Origin: Actinomycetota bacterium
GTDB taxonomy: Bacteria > Actinomycetota > Actinomycetes > S36-B12 > GCA-2699445
DNA: 51,288 bases
Assembly: GCA_020438795.1 (NCBI GenBank)
Contig: JAGQTY010000024.1
Location: 1-51,288, forward strand
Direction: 5' to 3'
Positions within the stretch are counted from its first letter, which is position 1, and each line of letters begins with the position of its first letter. A model generated the notes under the pieces. It did not search any database and had not been told where the DNA came from. It worked only from the letters and a program-made list of their open reading frames with translations. Both the position numbers and the translations under genes were made by a program. Below, one piece after another: positions 26,446-37,174 of this stretch.

Positions 26446-28892
26446 CCGCACAAGCCGAGGGCGAGGCCGCCGACACCGACCTCGTGCATGCCTTCATCGA
26501 CGGCCAGCCTGTCTCGGTACCGAAGGGCACGCTCATCATCCGGGCCGCCGAGCAGGTGGGCGTCGAGATCCCCAGGTTCTGCGACCATCCGCTGCTGGAC
26601 CCGGTGGCCGCCTGCCGCCAGTGTCTGGTCGAGGTCGAAGGCATGCCCAAGCCACAGCCCGCCTGCGCGCTGTATGTCTCCGAGGACATGAAGGTCAAGA
26701 CCCAGGACACCAGCACCGAGGCCGAGGTCGCCCAGAAGGGCGTGATGGAGTTCCTGCTGGCCAACCATCCGCTGGACTGCCCCGTGTGCGACAAGGGCGG
26801 GGAATGCCCGTTGCAGAACCAGGCCATGACGGCCGGACGGACCACCAGCCGGTACACCTTGCCGAAGCGCACGTTCCCGAAGCCCATCAACGTCAGCGCA
26901 CAGGTGCTGCTCGATCGCGAACGCTGTGTGAACTGCCAGCGCTGCACCAGGTTCGCCGACGAGATCGCCGGTGACCCGCTGATCGATCTCATGGAGCGGG
27001 GCGCTGAACAGCAGATCGGGATCGGCGAGGAACCGTTCGACTCCTACTTCTCGGGGAACACGATCCAGATCTGCCCCGTCGGCGCCCTGACGAGCGCGGA
27101 CTACCGGTTCAAAGCGCGCCCGTTCGACCTGGTCAGTGTCCCGACCACCTGCGAGCACTGTGCCAGCGGCTGTGCCACCCGCACGGACTGGCGTCATGAG
27201 TCCGTGGAGCGGCGCTACGCCTGGGAGGATCCGGCCGTCAACGAGGACTGGAACTGTGACAAGGGCCGGTTCGCGTTCAAGTACCTCAGTGAGAACCGGC
27301 TCACCACACCGCTGGTGCGCGAAGACGGCCAGCTGCGCAAGGCCTCCTGGCCGGAGGCGCTGAGGATCGTGGCTGCCAGACTCGCTCAGGCGGGTAGCCG
27401 CAGTGCTGTCGTCACGGGGGGCAGGCTCAGCCTCGAGGACGCCTACGCCTATGGCCGGTTCGCCCGCACCGACCTGGGAACGGACAACATCGACTTCCGT
27501 ACCCGGCCCACCTCGCAGGAGGAACAGGACTTCCTGGCCAGCCGGGTCGCAGGCACAGCAGGGCCCACCTACGCCGATCTTGAGGCTGCCCCGACCGTAC
27601 TGCTGGTGGGATTCGAGCCCGAGGAGGAGTCCCCGATCGTCTACCTGCGCCTGCGTAAGGCGGTGCGCAAGCACGGGATGCGCGTGTTCTCCATCGCTCC
27701 GTTCGCGAGCGAGGGTCTCGAGAAGCTCTCGGGTGAGCTGCTCGCCACGGTACCCGGCTCGGAAGCTGCCACCCTGCGTTCGTTGCCGGATGACGTCGCC
27801 AAGGAACTTCGCGCCGACGGTGCCATGATCCTGGTGGGGGAGCGGCTCGCGCAGTCCCAGGGAGGACTCAGCGCGGCCGTCGCGCTGTCAGAACAGACCG
27901 GTGCCAGTCTCGCCTGGATCCCTCGGCGTGCAGGTGAACGAGGATCGCTGGATGCGGGTGCGATCAGTGGCCTGCTTCCCGGTGGACGGCCGATCACCGA
28001 TGCCGCTGCCAGGCAGGAGGTCGCCAAGGTCTGGGGGATCGAAGCCCTTCCCGAGACCCCGGGGCTCAACCTGGCCGGCATCATCGCGGCCATCGCCGCC
28101 GACGAGGCGGGCGCCGCGGCTGCCGAGGACTCCGAGGAGGAGTACGAGCGCAGTATCGAGGCCCTCATCCTGGCCGGTGTCGATGTCAGCGACGTTGCCG
28201 AACCTGCAGCGCTGCAACGGGCCATCGATGACGCTCCCTTCGTCGTTGCCCTGGACATCAGGCCCACCGAAGTGACCGCTGCGGCTGACGTGGTGTTCCC
28301 CGTGGCCACGGTTGCCGAGAAGTCAGGCACTTTCGTGGACTGGGAGGGCCGACGCCGGCCGTTCGCGATCACCTTCCCCGAGACGCAGATGTTCAGTGAT
28401 GCGACGGTGCTCTCCCTGATCGCCGACAACCTGGACCATGACCCCGCTCCGCGCAACGTCCCCGCGCTTCGCGCTGAGATCGAGGCACTGGGTGCCTGGG
28501 CCGGTGAGCGGCCCGACGTGCCACAGGTCCCCGCGCCGCCGGCGAGTCCGGCCGGCGACAACCAGACGGCGGTGCTGGCCACCTGGCGGCTGCTGCTGGA
28601 CCTCGGCGTCACTCAGGAGGGCGCCCCGTACCTCGCGGCCACCCGGCGTCCCTCGGTGGCCCGGATCAGCGCAGCCACCGCAGCGGGCCTCGGCATCGGC
28701 GAGGGCGACCCGGTGCGTGTGGGCTCGCAGACGGGTTCGATCACCCTGCCGGTGGCAGTGACCGAAATGCCCGATGGCATCGTCTGGGTGCCGACCAATT
28801 CCCCTGACTCGCGCGTCACAGAAAGCCTCGGTGTCGGCGCGGGCGCTACGGTTTCGTTGAGTAGACCCACCGATCTCACGGAAGGGGCGTGA
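26442..28892 (+). CDS. nuoG: NADH-quinone oxidoreductase subunit G
   Basis: Large Fe-S subunit of the peripheral arm. It has 816 residues. N-terminal clusters: [2Fe-2S] ligands in CDHPLLDPVAACRQCLVEVEG, [4Fe-4S] ligands in HPLDCPVCDKGGECPLQNQ and CVNCQRCTRF, with ICPVGALTS. The molybdopterin-oxidoreductase-like part begins at TTCEHCASGCATRTDW, which supplies an additional cluster of the N7 type, and extends to the C-terminus but lacks molybdenum function in this family. ATGA overlap with nuoF; nuoH begins two bases after the stop. Confidence 0.96.
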   Translation: MTAQAEGEAADTDLVHAFIDGQPVSVPKGTLIIRAAEQVGVEIPRFCDHPLLDPVAACRQCLVEVEGMPKPQPACALYVSEDMKVKTQDTSTEAEVAQKGVMEFLLANHPLDCPVCDKGGECPLQNQAMTAGRTTSRYTLPKRTFPKPINVSAQVLLDRERCVNCQRCTRFADEIAGDPLIDLMERGAEQQIGIGEEPFDSYFSGNTIQICPVGALTSADYRFKARPFDLVSVPTTCEHCASGCATRTDWRHESVERRYAWEDPAVNEDWNCDKGRFAFKYLSENRLTTPLVREDGQLRKASWPEALRIVAARLAQAGSRSAVVTGGRLSLEDAYAYGRFARTDLGTDNIDFRTRPTSQEEQDFLASRVAGTAGPTYADLEAAPTVLLVGFEPEEESPIVYLRLRKAVRKHGMRVFSIAPFASEGLEKLSGELLATVPGSEAATLRSLPDDVAKELRADGAMILVGERLAQSQGGLSAAVALSEQTGASLAWIPRRAGERGSLDAGAISGLLPGGRPITDAAARQEVAKVWGIEALPETPGLNLAGIIAAIAADEAGAAAAEDSEEEYERSIEALILAGVDVSDVAEPAALQRAIDDAPFVVALDIRPTEVTAAADVVFPVATVAEKSGTFVDWEGRRRPFAITFPETQMFSDATVLSLIADNLDHDPAPRNVPALRAEIEALGAWAGERPDVPQVPAPPASPAGDNQTAVLATWRLLLDLGVTQEGAPYLAATRRPSVARISAATAAGLGIGEGDPVRVGSQTGSITLPVAVTEMPDGIVWVPTNSPDSRVTESLGVGAGATVSLSRPTDLTEGA

Positions 28893-28893
28893 C

Positions 28894-30174
28894 ATGTTCG
28901 GCACCGACCCCTTCTGGCTGGTTCTGGTCAAGACCGTTGTGGTCTTCATCGGCCTGGTCGTGATCGTGATGCTGACCATCTGGTTCGAGCGCCGTGTGGT
29001 CGGCCGGATGCAGAACCGCATCGGCCCCAACCGGGCCGGGCCACAGGGCCTGCTCCAGACACTCGTCGACGGGATCAAGCTCGCGCTGAAGGAAGAGATC
29101 ATCCCGATCACCGCCCACAAGGCGGTCTACTGGCTGGCCCCATTCCTGAGCGCGTTCGCTGCCTTCGCCGCGTTCGCAGTGATCCCGTTCGGGCCGACCG
29201 TGTCGATGTTCGGTATCGAGACGCAGCTCCAGCTCGCTGACTTCCCGCAGTCGGTGCTCTACCTGCTCGCGGTCGCCTCCATCGGTATCTACGGCATCGT
29301 GCTGTCGGGCTGGGCCTCAGGATCGACGTATCCGCTGCTCGGCGGGCTGCGGTCCAGCGCCCAGATGATCTCCTACGAACTGGCGATGTCGCTGAGCTTC
29401 GTGGCCGTGTTCATGTACGCGGGCTCGATGTCGACCTCCGAGATCGTCATCGCCCAGGAGCAGCTGTGGTTCTGCGTCCTGCTGCTGCCGTCCTTCGTCA
29501 TCTACGTGACCGCCATGGTCGGTGAGACCAACCGCGCCCCCTTCGACCTGCCGGAGGCCGAGTCCGAACTCGTCGGCGGCTTCCACACCGAGTACAGCTC
29601 GATGAAATTCGCGATGTTCTTCCTCGGCGAGTACATCAACATGATCACCGTCTCCAGCATCGCGACAACGCTCTTCCTCGGTGGCTATCTGGCGCCGTGG
29701 CCGTTCTCGTTGATCCCCGGTATCAACGAGGGCTGGTGGACGATCCTGTTCTGGTTCGTCAAGGTGGTGCTCTTCGTGTTCATGTATGTCTGGCTGCGCG
29801 GAACGCTTCCGCGCTACCGGTATGACCAATTCATGGCCTTCGGCTGGAAGGTGCTCATCCCGTTCGCACTCGCATGGGTCGTGCTCACCGCCGCGGTCAG
29901 GGCGTTCGCGATCGAGTACTTCGAGGACGTCAACATGCTGCTGCTGGGAGTCGGCGTGATGCTCGTGGGCGTGTTCATCTATCTGGTGTATCTGCAGATA
30001 CGCGATGCCAGACGTGCCAGAGAGCCAGAGCCGGAGCTCCCGAGCGGCCCGATGAATCTGGAGAACGAAGGCTTCCCTGTGCCGCCGCTACCTGGCCAAA
30101 CCTTCGAGTACACACCCCGGGCATCCACTACGGTATCTGGTGGTACCGAGCAAGAGGAGGTCACCGATGGCTGA
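28894..30174 (+). CDS. nuoH: NADH-quinone oxidoreductase subunit H
   Basis: Membrane subunit that forms the quinone entry channel. It has 426 residues and about eight or nine helices. Conserved: [64 protein letters not shown] and [26 protein letters not shown]. The hydrophilic C-terminal tail of about 55 residues is an actinobacterial feature. It overlaps nuoI by eight bases. Confidence 0.97.
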   Translation: MFGTDPFWLVLVKTVVVFIGLVVIVMLTIWFERRVVGRMQNRIGPNRAGPQGLLQTLVDGIKLALKEEIIPITAHKAVYWLAPFLSAFAAFAAFAVIPFGPTVSMFGIETQLQLADFPQSVLYLLAVASIGIYGIVLSGWASGSTYPLLGGLRSSAQMISYELAMSLSFVAVFMYAGSMSTSEIVIAQEQLWFCVLLLPSFVIYVTAMVGETNRAPFDLPEAESELVGGFHTEYSSMKFAMFFLGEYINMITVSSIATTLFLGGYLAPWPFSLIPGINEGWWTILFWFVKVVLFVFMYVWLRGTLPRYRYDQFMAFGWKVLIPFALAWVVLTAAVRAFAIEYFEDVNMLLLGVGVMLVGVFIYLVYLQIRDARRAREPEPELPSGPMNLENEGFPVPPLPGQTFEYTPRASTTVSGGTEQEEVTDG

Positions 30175-30763
30175 CCTGCCACCCGCGCTCTCCGGTTTCT
30201 GGGTCACCTTCCGGACGATGTTCCAGAAGGTGGTCACTGAGCAGTACCCGGAGCAAGCTGCCAAGTACCCGCCGAAGCCGAGGTTCCACGGCCGGCATCA
30301 GCTCAACCGCCATCCCGACGGCCTGGAGAAGTGTGTCGGCTGCGAGCTCTGCGCTTGGGCCTGTCCAGCGGACGCGATCTATGTCCAGGGGGCGGCGAAC
30401 GTGGAGGGGGACCGGCATTCCCCCGGTGAACGTTACGGCCGGGTCTACCAGATCAACTACCTGCGCTGCATCTTCTGCGCCATGTGCATCGAAGCCTGTC
30501 CCACCCGGGCCTTGACGATGACGCATGAGTTCGACCTGGCCGACCATTCCCGCGAAGTCCTGATCTACGAGAAGGACCAGCTGCTGGCGCCCCTGACGGA
30601 GAACATGGTGGCGCCGCCGCACGCCATGGTTGCGGGTACCACCGAGAAGGACTATTACGAGGGCAAGGTCACCGGCGCCACCACCGAACAACGTGAGGAA
30701 GTGGCACACCGCGAAGAGGCCGAAGAGGCTGACGAGGTTGTCGATGCGGAGGCCTCGTCATGA
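30167..30763 (+). CDS. nuoI: NADH-quinone oxidoreductase subunit I
   Basis: Ferredoxin-like subunit with two [4Fe-4S] clusters (N6a/N6b). It has 198 residues. Both CxxCxxCxxxC motifs are visible: [18 protein letters not shown] and [21 protein letters not shown] 30167 was chosen from GAGGAGG six bases upstream; it lies inside the end of nuoH. The last 35 residues form an acidic Glu/Ala-rich tail without known function. Confidence 0.97.
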   Translation: MADLPPALSGFWVTFRTMFQKVVTEQYPEQAAKYPPKPRFHGRHQLNRHPDGLEKCVGCELCAWACPADAIYVQGAANVEGDRHSPGERYGRVYQINYLRCIFCAMCIEACPTRALTMTHEFDLADHSREVLIYEKDQLLAPLTENMVAPPHAMVAGTTEKDYYEGKVTGATTEQREEVAHREEAEEADEVVDAEASS

Positions 30764-31722
30764 ACGAACTCGCGCAGATGAACGCAGTGGTCGAGGTCGG
30801 TAGCGCCGGCGAGGAGTGGGCCTTCTGGATCTGCGGCACCCTGGCCGTGATCGGTGCCCTGGGCCTCGTGCTCTCACGCAAGACCGTGCACAGCGCGCTG
30901 TTCGTGGCGCTCACCATGATCAACCTCGCGGTCCTGTACATCACGCTGGGAGCGCCCTTCCTGGGATTCGTGCAGATCATCGTCTACACCGGTGCGGTGA
31001 TGATGCTGTTCCTGTTCGTGCTCATGCTGATCGGCGTGGACTCCTCCGACTCACTCATCGAGACGCTCAAGGGCCAGCGGCTCGCGGCGATCCTGATGGT
31101 GCTGGCCCTCGGCGTGATCGCCGTGGCCGTGATCGCCATTGCGCTTGACGGGACCACCACCATCGGCATCAACGAGGCGAATGCCGAGCACGGCGGCAAC
31201 GTCGAGGGTCTGGCTTCGCTGATGTTCACGAAGTACCTGCTGGCGATGGAGATCGTCGCAGCAGTCCTGATCACTGCTGCTATGGGAGCGCTCGTGCTGG
31301 CGCACCGCGAACGCTGGAGCCCCAAACGGGGTCAGCGCGAGCTCGCCGAGGAACGCGCCGACGACTTCAACCGGGCTGGCATCCACCCCGGCTCGCTGCC
31401 CTCTCCCGGCGTTCTGGCTACCAGCAACGCTGTGGGCACCCCGGCGATCCTGCCCGACGGCAGTGCCTCGGAACTTTCGATCCCGGTGCCGCTGCGGGGC
31501 AAGAAGCACCCGGACATCCCTGCCGAGCCGGAGCAGATCGCGGCGGACTTCGAAGAGGTGGCCGAACTCAGCGAGTCCGAGACAGTACGCGAACCGGAGA
31601 AGCTCGCAGATGTCACCGGGCACCTCGAACTCGACGAGGTCTACCCGGACTCGCACAACGACGAGGCCGGAACCGGCGAGTTCGAACTGCCGCCAGCGCC
31701 TGACGACGAAGGGAGGTCCTGA
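30760..31722 (+). CDS. nuoJ: NADH-quinone oxidoreductase subunit J with long acidic tail
   Basis: Membrane subunit with five helices in the first 190 residues, including [26 protein letters not shown], the conserved pi-bulge region. The protein is 320 residues, well above the 165-200 of many bacteria. The extra C-terminal 125 residues are hydrophilic, rich in Pro, Glu and Asp ([20 protein letters not shown]), and look disordered. Longer NuoJ is known in actinobacteria. ATGA overlap with nuoI. Confidence 0.95.
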   Translation: MNELAQMNAVVEVGSAGEEWAFWICGTLAVIGALGLVLSRKTVHSALFVALTMINLAVLYITLGAPFLGFVQIIVYTGAVMMLFLFVLMLIGVDSSDSLIETLKGQRLAAILMVLALGVIAVAVIAIALDGTTTIGINEANAEHGGNVEGLASLMFTKYLLAMEIVAAVLITAAMGALVLAHRERWSPKRGQRELAEERADDFNRAGIHPGSLPSPGVLATSNAVGTPAILPDGSASELSIPVPLRGKKHPDIPAEPEQIAADFEEVAELSESETVREPEKLADVTGHLELDEVYPDSHNDEAGTGEFELPPAPDDEGRS

Positions 31723-32021
31723 TGGACCCGGTCGCCTACGTCATCCTGGCAACGATCCTGTTCTGCATCGGGGCCGTCGGGGTGCTCGTGCGACGCAACG
31801 CGATCGTCGTCTTCATGTCCGTGGAGATGATGCTCAACGCCTGCAACCTGACGTTCGTCGCGTTCGCGCAGATGCACGGCAATCTCGACGGCCAGATGAT
31901 CGCGTTCTTCGTCATGATCGTGGCGGCCGCGGAAGTGGTGGTCGGCCTGGCGATCATCATGACGATCTTCCGGACCAGGCGCTCAGCATCCATCGATGAA
32001 CCAAGTCTGCTGAGGAACTGA
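31722..32021 (+). CDS. nuoK: NADH-quinone oxidoreductase subunit K
   Basis: 99 residues, three helices, with membrane-embedded Glu in [19 protein letters not shown] and the second in [18 protein letters not shown], both needed for proton transfer in the family. One-base overlaps (TGATG) with nuoJ and nuoL. Confidence 0.97.
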   Translation: MDPVAYVILATILFCIGAVGVLVRRNAIVVFMSVEMMLNACNLTFVAFAQMHGNLDGQMIAFFVMIVAAAEVVVGLAIIMTIFRTRRSASIDEPSLLRN

Positions 32022-34000
32022 TGAGTACAGCTTTGATGAGCCTCGCCACCTCCGGAGACATCCCGTCGGACACGGTGGAGCCGATCCTCACCCAGATCAC
32101 AGCATCGGACGCGGGCGGCATCTTCGAGTTCATGTGGCTGCTGCTGGCCCTGCCAGCCTTCGGCGCAGCCGTGCTCTTCGTGGCCGGACGGCGCTCCAAC
32201 GCCTGGGGGCACCTGCTCGGAGTCCTGATGGCGGTCATTCCAGCGGGCCTGGCCATCTGGCTGCTGGTCGCCCTGATGGGGCGCCCAGAGGAGTCCCGCA
32301 CGATCACCCAGCACTTCTGGGACTGGACCTTCGTCGGGACCTTCAACGCGGAGTTCGCGATCCGGCTCGATCCGTTGTCCATCGTGTTCGTGCTCCTGAT
32401 CACCATCGTCGGTGGCCTGATCCACATCTATTCGGTCGGCTACATGGCTGAGGACCCGGGTCGCCGGCTGTTCTTCGCCATGCTCAACCTGTTCCTGGCA
32501 GCGATGCTGTTGCTGGTCCTGGCTGACAACTACCTGCTGCTGTACCTGGGCTGGGAGGGCGTGGGTCTGGCCTCGTACCTGCTGGTCGGGTTCTGGCAGT
32601 ACAAGGATGTAGCTGCCGTGGCAGCGAAGAAGGCCTTCGTGATGAACCGCATCGGCGACGTCGGGCTCTCGATCGCCATCATGCTCATGTTCGTCACCTT
32701 CGGGTCGGTCACCTTCGGCGACGTCTTCGCTGCCGCGCCCGAGGCGGACAGCACCACCATGACGCTCATCGGCCTGGCGTTGCTGCTTGCCGCGACCGGC
32801 AAGAGTGCCCAGTACCCATTACAGGCGTGGTTGCTCGACGCCATGGAGGGCCCGACCCCGGTCTCCGCGCTCATCCACGCCGCGACCATGGTCACCGCCG
32901 GCGTGTATCTGATCGTGCGCTCCAACGCGATCTTCGATCAGGCGCCGGTGGCGCTCAACGTCGTGCTCGCGGTGGGCCTCGTCACGATGATCGCGGGTGC
33001 CTGGATCGGGTGTGCCCAGGACGAACTCAAGAAGGCACTGGCCGGCTCGACGATGTCCCAGATCGGCTACATGTTCGTGGCCGCCGGCCTAGGGCCGGCG
33101 GGCTATGTCTTCGCCATCTTCCATCTGGTCATGCACGGCATGTTCAAGGCGGACCTGTTCCTCGGGTCGGGGTCGGTGATGCACGCCATGAACGAGGAAC
33201 GCAATATGCGCTTCTATGGCGCCTTACGTGGCGTGATGATCGTCACGTGGATCACCTTCATCTGCGGCTTCCTGGGCATCTCCGGGCTGCCGCCCTTCGA
33301 CTCGGCGTTCTCCAAGGACGACATCATCGCCGCGGCGACGAGCCAGAACTGGTTCGCCGGCGCAGTGACCATCTTCGCCGCCGGTCTGACGGCCACCTAC
33401 ATGACGCGCATGATGGCGATGACATTCTTCGGCAAGGCGCGCTGGCATGATGACGCGCACCCGCACGAATCACCGCAGACCATGCTGTGGCCGATGATCA
33501 TCCTGTCCTTCGGCGCCATCTTTGGTGGTCTGTTCGCGGTCGGCGTGATCGGCGACCTGAACATCCTGGAGTGGCTGAAACCGGTCACCGGCTACGAGGA
33601 GGCGGCGCTCGAAGTGCCGCACTGGTCGCTGGAGGTGATCACCTTCGTCGTCGTGATCATCGGCATCGTGCTCACCTGGATGCAGTTCGGCATGCGTGAT
33701 GTGCCCCAGGCTGCGCCACAGCACGTGACGGTGCTCACCAAGGCAGGGCGCGAGGAGCTCTACACGAACACCTGGCACGAGGAGCTGCTGATGCGTCCGG
33801 GTCAGCATCTGACCCGCTGGCTGGTGTGGTTCGACAACAAGGGCATCGACGGGGCGGTCCGCGGGATCGCCTCGGGCATCATGGGCATCGGTACTGGTCT
33901 GACCCGGACCCAGACCGGCTACTCACGGCGCTACGCGCTCGTGATGGTCGGCGGGTTCCTGCTGTTGGTGGCGGTCTTCTTCCTGGCTTGGTGGTTCTGA
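32021..34000 (+). CDS. nuoL: NADH-quinone oxidoreductase subunit L
   Basis: Distal antiporter-like proton pump subunit with the lateral helix. It has 659 residues. Marks: NYLLLYLGWEGVGLASYLLVGFW with the key Glu, KAFVMNRIGDVGLS, and GKSAQYPLQAWLLDAMEGPTPVSALIHAATMVTAGVYL (read in parts) with Lys and His of the proton path. The C-terminal helix region includes the final membrane anchor YALVMVGGFLLLVAVFFLAWWF. One-base overlaps at both ends. Confidence 0.97.
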   Translation: MSTALMSLATSGDIPSDTVEPILTQITASDAGGIFEFMWLLLALPAFGAAVLFVAGRRSNAWGHLLGVLMAVIPAGLAIWLLVALMGRPEESRTITQHFWDWTFVGTFNAEFAIRLDPLSIVFVLLITIVGGLIHIYSVGYMAEDPGRRLFFAMLNLFLAAMLLLVLADNYLLLYLGWEGVGLASYLLVGFWQYKDVAAVAAKKAFVMNRIGDVGLSIAIMLMFVTFGSVTFGDVFAAAPEADSTTMTLIGLALLLAATGKSAQYPLQAWLLDAMEGPTPVSALIHAATMVTAGVYLIVRSNAIFDQAPVALNVVLAVGLVTMIAGAWIGCAQDELKKALAGSTMSQIGYMFVAAGLGPAGYVFAIFHLVMHGMFKADLFLGSGSVMHAMNEERNMRFYGALRGVMIVTWITFICGFLGISGLPPFDSAFSKDDIIAAATSQNWFAGAVTIFAAGLTATYMTRMMAMTFFGKARWHDDAHPHESPQTMLWPMIILSFGAIFGGLFAVGVIGDLNILEWLKPVTGYEEAALEVPHWSLEVITFVVVIIGIVLTWMQFGMRDVPQAAPQHVTVLTKAGREELYTNTWHEELLMRPGQHLTRWLVWFDNKGIDGAVRGIASGIMGIGTGLTRTQTGYSRRYALVMVGGFLLLVAVFFLAWWF

Positions 34001-35550
34001 TGAGTATCCTGACGCTGATGGGGCTGATCCCCCTCGTGGGCGCGATCATCGTCGGCTTCCTGCCGATGAAACCGAGCCAGGCCAAGACGGTGGCGCTGAT
34101 CTTCGCACTCGGCGCCATGGCAGTGGCGATCATCGTGGGCTTCACCTACGACCCGAGTTCGGCCGATCCGTTCCAGTTCGTGGAGAACACCGAATGGATC
34201 CCGGCACTGGGGATCTCATTCTCGGTCGGGATCGACGGGATCGGTCTGATCCTGATCTTCCTCACCACCGGTCTGGTCCCGATCGTCATCATCGCCGGCT
34301 GGCGGGATGTGGAGGACGCGGAAGCGGTCAACAAGACCAAGAGCGGCAGCGTCAAGGGCTACTTCGCGCTGATGCTGGCCCTCGAGGCGCTGACCATCGG
34401 GATCTTCATCTCACTCGATGTCTTCCTGTTCTACGTGTTCTTCGAAGTCATCCTGATCCCCGTGTACTTCATGATCGGTCGCTACGGCACCGGCCGGCGC
34501 TCGTATGCTGCGGTCAAGTTCATGATCTACAGCTTCCTCGGCGGCATGGTCATGCTGGCGGGACTGGCCGGGCTGTGGTTCCTCTCGATCGAGGCGTTCG
34601 ACGGTCCCAACCTCTACCTGCCGGACCTGCTGGCGATGGAGATCGACCCGACCTGGCAGACATGGCTGTTCTGGAGCTTCTTCATCGCCTTCGCGATCAA
34701 GGCGCCGATGTGGCCGGTGCACACCTGGCTGCCGGATGCCTCCGGTTCGGCCACCCCTGGTACCGCGGTACTGCTGATCGCGGTGCTGGACAAGATCGGC
34801 ACCTTCGGGATGCTGCGACTGTGTCTGCCGCTGTTCCCGGATGCTGCCCAGCAGTTCGCCCCGATCATCGTGGCCTTCGCGGTCATCAGCATCTTCTACG
34901 GCGCGCTGGTGGCGATCGGTCAGACCGACATGAAGCGGCTCTTCGGTTACATCTCGATCTCCCACTTCGGTTTCATCGTGCTGGGCATCTTCGTGTTCAC
35001 CACACAGGCGCAGAGTGGCGCCACCTTCTACATGCTGGGCCACGGCCTCTCAGTGGCGCTCCTGGTGCTCATGGCGGGATACCTGATGAGACGCAAGGGC
35101 TCGACCCAGATCGACGACTACGGGGGTGTGGTCACTGTCGCGCCTGTGCTCGCCGGCCTGTTCCTCGTGGCCGGTCTGGTGAACGTGGCACTTCCCGGCA
35201 TGCTCACGTTCGTGTCGGAGTTCCTGGTGCTGGTCGGCACCTTCGAGCGCTATCCGTGGGTCGGCGCCTTCGCGACCTTGGCCATCGTGCTGGCGGCCCT
35301 GTACATCCTGCTGCTCTACCAACGGGTCATGACTGGTCCGAAACGTGAGTCCACCGCAGGCATCAAGGACCTGAACCTGCGGGAACGCTGGATCATGGCA
35401 CCGCTCGTGCTGGCCGTGATCTTCCTCGGCTTCTACCCGGCGCCGATGCTGGACATCATCAATCCTGCGGTCGACAACACCATGGAGTGGGTTGGGGCCA
35501 CAGATCCGCCGCCCACGATCGCCGATGCCACCGAAGGGGGGAACCAGTGA
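34000..35550 (+). CDS. nuoM: NADH-quinone oxidoreductase subunit M
   Basis: Second antiporter-like subunit. It has 516 residues. FLFYVFFEVILIPVYFMIGRYG contains the conserved Glu, and KAPMWPVHTWLPDASGSATPGTAVLL the conserved Lys and the signature of NuoM. ATG 34000 follows the nuoL stop as TGATG; the open frame upstream of it overlaps nuoL and is a shadow. Confidence 0.97.
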   Translation: MSILTLMGLIPLVGAIIVGFLPMKPSQAKTVALIFALGAMAVAIIVGFTYDPSSADPFQFVENTEWIPALGISFSVGIDGIGLILIFLTTGLVPIVIIAGWRDVEDAEAVNKTKSGSVKGYFALMLALEALTIGIFISLDVFLFYVFFEVILIPVYFMIGRYGTGRRSYAAVKFMIYSFLGGMVMLAGLAGLWFLSIEAFDGPNLYLPDLLAMEIDPTWQTWLFWSFFIAFAIKAPMWPVHTWLPDASGSATPGTAVLLIAVLDKIGTFGMLRLCLPLFPDAAQQFAPIIVAFAVISIFYGALVAIGQTDMKRLFGYISISHFGFIVLGIFVFTTQAQSGATFYMLGHGLSVALLVLMAGYLMRRKGSTQIDDYGGVVTVAPVLAGLFLVAGLVNVALPGMLTFVSEFLVLVGTFERYPWVGAFATLAIVLAALYILLLYQRVMTGPKRESTAGIKDLNLRERWIMAPLVLAVIFLGFYPAPMLDIINPAVDNTMEWVGATDPPPTIADATEGGNQ

Positions 35551-37073
35551 CTTTCCCTGAGATCGCATGGGTTCAGCTGACCCCGGTCATCATCATGCTC
35601 GGTGCTGCGGCGATCGGTGTCCTCGTGGAAGCGTTTGCGCCGCGCACCTCGCGTCGGCCCATCCAGATGTTCCTCACGTTCGCTGCGCTGATCGCAGCGT
35701 TCGTCATGGTCGTGATCAATGCGGGCACCTTCGAGGTCATCATGGATGGCGCCATGGCCGTGGACGGCCCGGCGCTGTTCCTGCAGGGCTCGATCCTGCT
35801 CATCGGCATGGTGGCCGCGCTGCTGATCTCCGAGCGCACGATCGACCCGAGCGGTGACGCCTTTGCCGCGCGGGCCTCGGCGATGCCCGGATCGCTGGAT
35901 GAGCGGCAGTTCACCGCCAGAGGGTACTTCCAGACCGAGGTCTGGCCACTGTTCATGTTCAGCGTCGGCGGCATGCTGGTCTTCGTCGCTGCGAACGATC
36001 TGCTTGTGATGTTCGTGGCGCTCGAGATCATGTCCCTGCCGCTCTACCTGCTGGCAGGTATGGCTCGTCGTCGCAGGCTGCTGAGCCAGGAAGCGGCCCT
36101 GAAGTACTTCGTGCTGGGTGCCTTCTCCTCCGCGTTCTTCCTGTTCGGTACTGCGCTGCTCTACGGATATTCGGGCACCGTCTCGTTCACCGGTATCCAG
36201 GCGCACATCACCGCACAGCCACAGATGCTCGGCTTGCTGCTGGCAGGCATCGCCTTCCTGGTGGTCGGCCTGCTGTTCAAGGTCTCAGCGGTACCCTTCC
36301 ACGCATGGGCTCCCGACGTCTACCAGGGTTCACCGACGCCCATCACCGCCTTCATGGCGGCGGCGGTCAAGGTGGCCGCGTTCGGAGCGATGCTCCGGGT
36401 CATGTACGTGGCGCTCGGTGGTGCCGTCTGGGACTGGCGACCGGTGTTCTGGGTCATCGCTGCCCTGACGTTCTTCGTCGGGTCGATCATCGCCCTGGCG
36501 CAGACGGACATCAAACGGATGCTGGCGTATTCGTCCATCGCGCATGCCGGCTTCCTGCTGCTCGGAGTCGCTTCGGTGTCCCGGGAAGCACTGGCGGCCA
36601 CCATGTTCTATCTGGTCACCTACGGACTCGCCACCGTGGGCGCATTCGGTCTCATCTCGCTGGTCCGCAACGAATCCGGCGAAGCGACGTCCCTGGACGC
36701 CTGGCGCGGCATCGGCAAGAAGAGCCCGGCAGTGGCGGGAGCCTTCTCGCTGTTCCTGCTGTCCTTCGCCGGGATCCCGCTCACGGCGGGATTCGTCGGT
36801 AAGTTCTCGATCTTCGCGTCGGCGGCAGCCGCAGGTTCGGTGTGGCTGGTGTTCCTCGCGGTGCTGGCCAGTGCCATCGCCGCCTTCTTCTACGTCCGCG
36901 TCATCGTGGTCATGTACTTCTCCGAGCCGACCGAGAAGACGGCTGACGTGGTCATGCCGTCCTGGGCGACAACCGGAGCGATCGTGGTCGGTGTTGCGGT
37001 GACGATCGCGCTCGGCGTGTTCCCACAGCCGGTGCTGGATCTCGCCATGAGCGCGAACATCTTCGTGCACTGA
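35547..37073 (+). CDS. nuoN: NADH-quinone oxidoreductase subunit N
   Basis: Third antiporter-like subunit. It has 508 residues. LLVMFVALEIMSLPLYLLAGMARR carries the conserved Glu, and FKVSAVPFHAWAPDVYQGSPTPITAFMA the Lys and family signature. The GTG at 35547 overlaps the nuoM stop (GTGA) and is preceded by a GGGGGG run. It ends the operon. Confidence 0.96.
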   Translation: MTFPEIAWVQLTPVIIMLGAAAIGVLVEAFAPRTSRRPIQMFLTFAALIAAFVMVVINAGTFEVIMDGAMAVDGPALFLQGSILLIGMVAALLISERTIDPSGDAFAARASAMPGSLDERQFTARGYFQTEVWPLFMFSVGGMLVFVAANDLLVMFVALEIMSLPLYLLAGMARRRRLLSQEAALKYFVLGAFSSAFFLFGTALLYGYSGTVSFTGIQAHITAQPQMLGLLLAGIAFLVVGLLFKVSAVPFHAWAPDVYQGSPTPITAFMAAAVKVAAFGAMLRVMYVALGGAVWDWRPVFWVIAALTFFVGSIIALAQTDIKRMLAYSSIAHAGFLLLGVASVSREALAATMFYLVTYGLATVGAFGLISLVRNESGEATSLDAWRGIGKKSPAVAGAFSLFLLSFAGIPLTAGFVGKFSIFASAAAAGSVWLVFLAVLASAIAAFFYVRVIVVMYFSEPTEKTADVVMPSWATTGAIVVGVAVTIALGVFPQPVLDLAMSANIFVH

Positions 37074-37161
37074 GGCATGGGCGGGCCGGGAGCGCCAGCC
37101 ACGTCACTGCCGGCAGGCGCAGAAGTCTTGGGCTGCAGGCACGGCCGCGACGCTGAGGCAA

Positions 37162-37167
37162 TACGCT
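37162..37167 (+). promoter_or_regulatory. Leaderless-type -10 element before the polyprenyl diphosphate synthase gene
   Basis: TACGCT lies seven bases before the ATG at 37175, with no ribosome-binding site between. This suggests the gene has its own leaderless promoter in addition to any read-through from nuo. Confidence 0.4.
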
Positions 37168-37174
37168 TGGATAC

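Noticed and set aside
23017..26451. Long minus-strand frames opposite nuoD and nuoF
   Set aside because: Antisense shadows of strongly conserved plus-strand genes.
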